This document shows positions 61,973 through 64,000 of a DNA stretch of 64,000 bases, in pieces. The translations under genes and the position numbers were made by a program. The notes beneath the pieces were generated by a model. It saw only the letters and a list, made by a program, of their open reading frames with translations. It had not been told where the DNA came from and did not search any database. How positions within the stretch are numbered: the stretch's first letter is position 1; every line of letters begins with the position of its first letter. Origin of the DNA: an uncultured Lachnospiraceae bacterium (GTDB taxonomy: Bacteria; Bacillota; Clostridia; Lachnospirales; Lachnospiraceae); assembly GCA_910577175.1 (NCBI GenBank), contig CAJTLU010000001.1, forward strand, positions 62,001-126,000, in the 5' to 3' direction.

Positions 61973-63169
61973 ATGCCGGTATGTTTTTGGAAGGAGAACA
62001 AAAGAAGACGGCGCTTTTTACGGAAAGTGCTATGCGGATTGTTTCTTGGGGCTTTGCTTGGCACAGCCGCATGCGGAAAGAGCGGAGAGGAACAGAAGGA
62101 GGAGAAGCCGACACAAGAGGGAACTCTCACGCCGACGGAGGCTTTGCCGGAGGCGGCAGAGGGATTTGACGCCGCCAATCAGGAGCTGGTACAAAAGAAG
62201 GCAAAGGAGTATGCGGAAACGGTTGTCGTTTCGGTCGGGGAAGAGGACATTGCGATGGATAAGGCAGTGTTTTTGATTTATTCTATGGAAGTCCGGGGAA
62301 ATTATTATGCACTCTATTATGAGTCACAGTACGGGACAAATTACTGGGATATGGTTTATGATGACGAGGGACATACGACGAGGGATGTGTTTAAGCAGGA
62401 AACGATGGATATGCTGGTGCAGTATGCCGTTTTGTATGACTGTGCCCTGAAAAACGATATGACACTGACCGAAGATGATATAGCAGAGAACAACGCTTAT
62501 GTCGAGCGGATTAAAGAAGCGCTGACGGCAGAGGAGACAGAGCGCGGAGGGTTTACCACAGACGGGCTCCGTGAGGTATGCGCATGGATGATGCTTGCGG
62601 AAAAGTATTATAATCAAATGACGGAACGTCTCGGAGTTACAAAGGAGAGCGTGAGGGAAACCGTAAAAAAGGAAGATTATAAGGAGTATGAGACAGAATA
62701 TCTGTACCTTGCAACAACATACTATGATGAAAACTATGAGCTGCGGCAGGAAGAGACGGCGGTGAAAGAAGCCTGTATGCAGCAAATGGAAGAGTATTAC
62801 AAGGAGGTTCTGGAAGGGAAGACATTTGAAGAGCTGGCAGAGGGGGAGGATGCGCCGGTACGGAATATCAGGACATTTTTAGCAGACGGGGCCGGTGCAG
62901 AGGAAGCCTATAAAAAGGCAGCGGAAAGCCTGGAGCCGGGAGAGGTGAGCAAGCCGGTGCAGACAGAATATGGCGTTTATCTGATTAAGATGCTGGACGA
63001 TGAATGTACAAAGACTTATGAAGCGGCAGTGGATGCGGCATACGAGGTAGAGCGCAGCAATGCGTTTGCAGCAGCATATAACGTACTGCTTGCGGAGTAT
63101 GCGGTGCAGATAAACGAAGCGGTCTGGGACAAGGTACTGTTCGGGGCAACGGTAAGCCTTTCAGAGTAG
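61973..63169 (+). CDS. Peptidyl-prolyl isomerase-like lipoprotein (PrsA/SurA type)
   Basis: A 398-residue lipoprotein. The signal peptide ends in LGTAAC, with Cys34 as the lipid site. Residues about 60-240 are helical as in SurA/PrsA chaperone parts. The C-terminal region includes a parvulin-like segment (SKPVQTEYGVYLIKMLDD) that is partly degenerate. Such proteins help fold secreted proteins. ATG 61973 follows AGGAGGAAAGGA. The 3' end overlaps the convergent LysR gene by nine bases. Confidence 0.8.
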   Translation: MPVCFWKENKRRRRFLRKVLCGLFLGALLGTAACGKSGEEQKEEKPTQEGTLTPTEALPEAAEGFDAANQELVQKKAKEYAETVVVSVGEEDIAMDKAVFLIYSMEVRGNYYALYYESQYGTNYWDMVYDDEGHTTRDVFKQETMDMLVQYAVLYDCALKNDMTLTEDDIAENNAYVERIKEALTAEETERGGFTTDGLREVCAWMMLAEKYYNQMTERLGVTKESVRETVKKEDYKEYETEYLYLATTYYDENYELRQEETAVKEACMQQMEEYYKEVLEGKTFEELAEGEDAPVRNIRTFLADGAGAEEAYKKAAESLEPGEVSKPVQTEYGVYLIKMLDDECTKTYEAAVDAAYEVERSNAFAAAYNVLLAEYAVQINEAVWDKVLFGATVSLSE

Positions 63170-64000
63170 GGGAGCGGGAGCCGCTTCCCCGCTTCTTAAA
63201 AGCTCGATGAAGTATTTTGCCGGTCCGGACACAGGAAGGGAACTGTCAAAGGCAAGGACGAGCTTTCTTTTCGGAAGATGTTCTTTCGTCCGGATGATAT
63301 AAAAGCTTTCGTCGGTTTTTCCTGTCACACAGAAGTCAGGGACGAAGGCGATGCCAAGGCCGATTCTGGCAAGGTCGATTAAGAGGTCATTGCTGCTTAA
63401 TTCAACCGCAGGCGCAAGCTCTACGGAATGGAGCAGGAACTGCTCGTGCAGAAATTCGCTTGTCGTAGAGCGTTTGGAAAGCATCAGAATCGGCAATGCA
63501 CTTAATTCGGCAAAAGAAAGCTCTGTTCCCGAATAATCGTAGGAGTCTTTATTGGCGACAAAGACATCGGAAAACTCCCGGAGGGTTTCTATCTGCATGG
63601 AATGGTTCAGGTTCGGGTTCGGGGAATTGGCGATAATAAGGTCCGCCGTGTTCTGGGAAAGCAGCTCCGCACACTGCAGGGAGGTGGCGTTCATTACGTT
63701 TAAATGCACCTCTGGAAAGGTCTGGTGGAAGCGGTTCAAATACGGAACAAGGTAGTAACGGCAAATCGTGTCGCTGGCAGCAATGCGGAGCTGTGTCCCG
63801 CCGTTGCCTTTGGAGCTTGTCAGCTGGTTTTCGCCTTTGGTAATCAGATGAATCGCAGGCTCAATATGCTTAAGCAGCAGTTCTCCTTCCGGTGTCAGGG
63901 CGACACGTTTTGTACTCCGGGTAAACAAGACCTGTCCGAGCCGCTGCTCTAATACCTTGACGGACTGGCTGACGGCTGACTGTGAAATAAAAAGAGAGGC
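63161..64000 (-). CDS. LysR-family regulator (N-terminus beyond window)
   Basis: The frame is open from the window end to the stop at 63161. Its start lies outside. The visible part begins inside the helix-turn-helix (ISQSAVSQSVKVLEQRLGQVLFTRS) and continues with the effector domain (LRIAASDTICRYYLVPYL). The family is clear; targets are unknown. Confidence 0.9.
   Translation of the reverse strand, partial: ASLFISQSAVSQSVKVLEQRLGQVLFTRSTKRVALTPEGELLLKHIEPAIHLITKGENQLTSSKGNGGTQLRIAASDTICRYYLVPYLNRFHQTFPEVHLNVMNATSLQCAELLSQNTADLIIANSPNPNLNHSMQIETLREFSDVFVANKDSYDYSGTELSFAELSALPILMLSKRSTTSEFLHEQFLLHSVELAPAVELSSNDLLIDLARIGLGIAFVPDFCVTGKTDESFYIIRTKEHLPKRKLVLAFDSSLPVSGPAKYFIELLRSGEAAPAPLL

Noticed and set aside
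1..64000. CRISPR arrays, tRNA or rRNA genes
   Set aside because: No regularly spaced repeats, tRNA-like cloverleaves with usual TTC loops or rRNA segments were seen by eye; a dedicated scan was not possible.

Overview
The window looks like a chromosomal segment of a Gram-positive anaerobe of the class Clostridia, most probably a gut Lachnospiraceae. The pointers are purine-rich Shine-Dalgarno sites before nearly every gene, TTGACA/TATAAT promoters, lipoproteins with Gram-positive signal sequences, and families common in that group (DUF4358, CD3324, RsiV, DUF6273, WapI-like, Mrp-NifX). Base composition is moderate except for one clearly AT-rich insert at about 23.7-26.2 kb. I saw no rRNA, tRNA or CRISPR array. 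All family names come from reading the sequence and were not checked by a search.

Layout. 1-0.94 kb: 5' part of a chemoreceptor on the minus strand. 1.2-5.7 kb: a polyamine uptake operon (XRE-cupin regulator, potA, potB, potC, potD) with an operator-like palindrome beside its promoter, followed by a serine hydrolase. 6.7-7.5 kb: a convergent Fpg/Nei-like gene that lacks the usual proline. 7.9-20.5 kb: an export and resistance-like region. It holds an operon of HTH-methyltransferase, AAC(6')-like acetyltransferase and two ABC half-exporters, then a large palindrome, a minus-strand two-component system, and a second pair of ABC half-exporters. 21.4-22.9 kb: a 23S rRNA uracil methyltransferase. 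23.1-26.8 kb: a fic gene split exactly in its active-site motif by a 2.6-kb AT-rich insert carrying two unrecognised genes; one ends in a HEPN-like RX4H motif and the other has a DGMQR motif. This is the best candidate here for an undescribed system. 27-30.4 kb: small accessory genes, two 5'-truncated remnants, and an acetyltransferase behind a leader-peptide attenuator.

30.5-41.8 kb: Fe-dependent alcohol dehydrogenase with a LysR regulator, DUF4253, Nudix, Bcp peroxiredoxin, a UvrA-like ATPase, a second serine hydrolase, an alkyltransferase-like protein, DUF2935 and ProS. 41.9-44.1 kb: decaying genes (DUF6273 and possible MerR remnants, a frameshifted TetR, a truncated flavoprotein gene) and a CD3324-family gene. 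44.3-46.7 kb: an operon of methyltransferase, APH-type kinase and acetyltransferase that collides with a truncated rhuM. 47.6-50.8 kb: azlCD, then a second HTH-methyltransferase fusion with a sugar isomerase-like gene. 50.9-52.7 kb: AraC regulator and GNAT.

52.9-58.2 kb: a six-gene operon with an ECF-type promoter: SGNH hydrolase, DUF4358 lipoprotein, sigma factor, RsiV-like anti-sigma, MBOAT acyltransferase and DHHW protein. It reads as a stress-induced envelope O-acylation module. 58.4-64 kb: a fused Dabb protein, an Mrp-NifX protein, an ASKHA-domain protein, a PpiC-like foldase lipoprotein and a LysR regulator cut by the window end.
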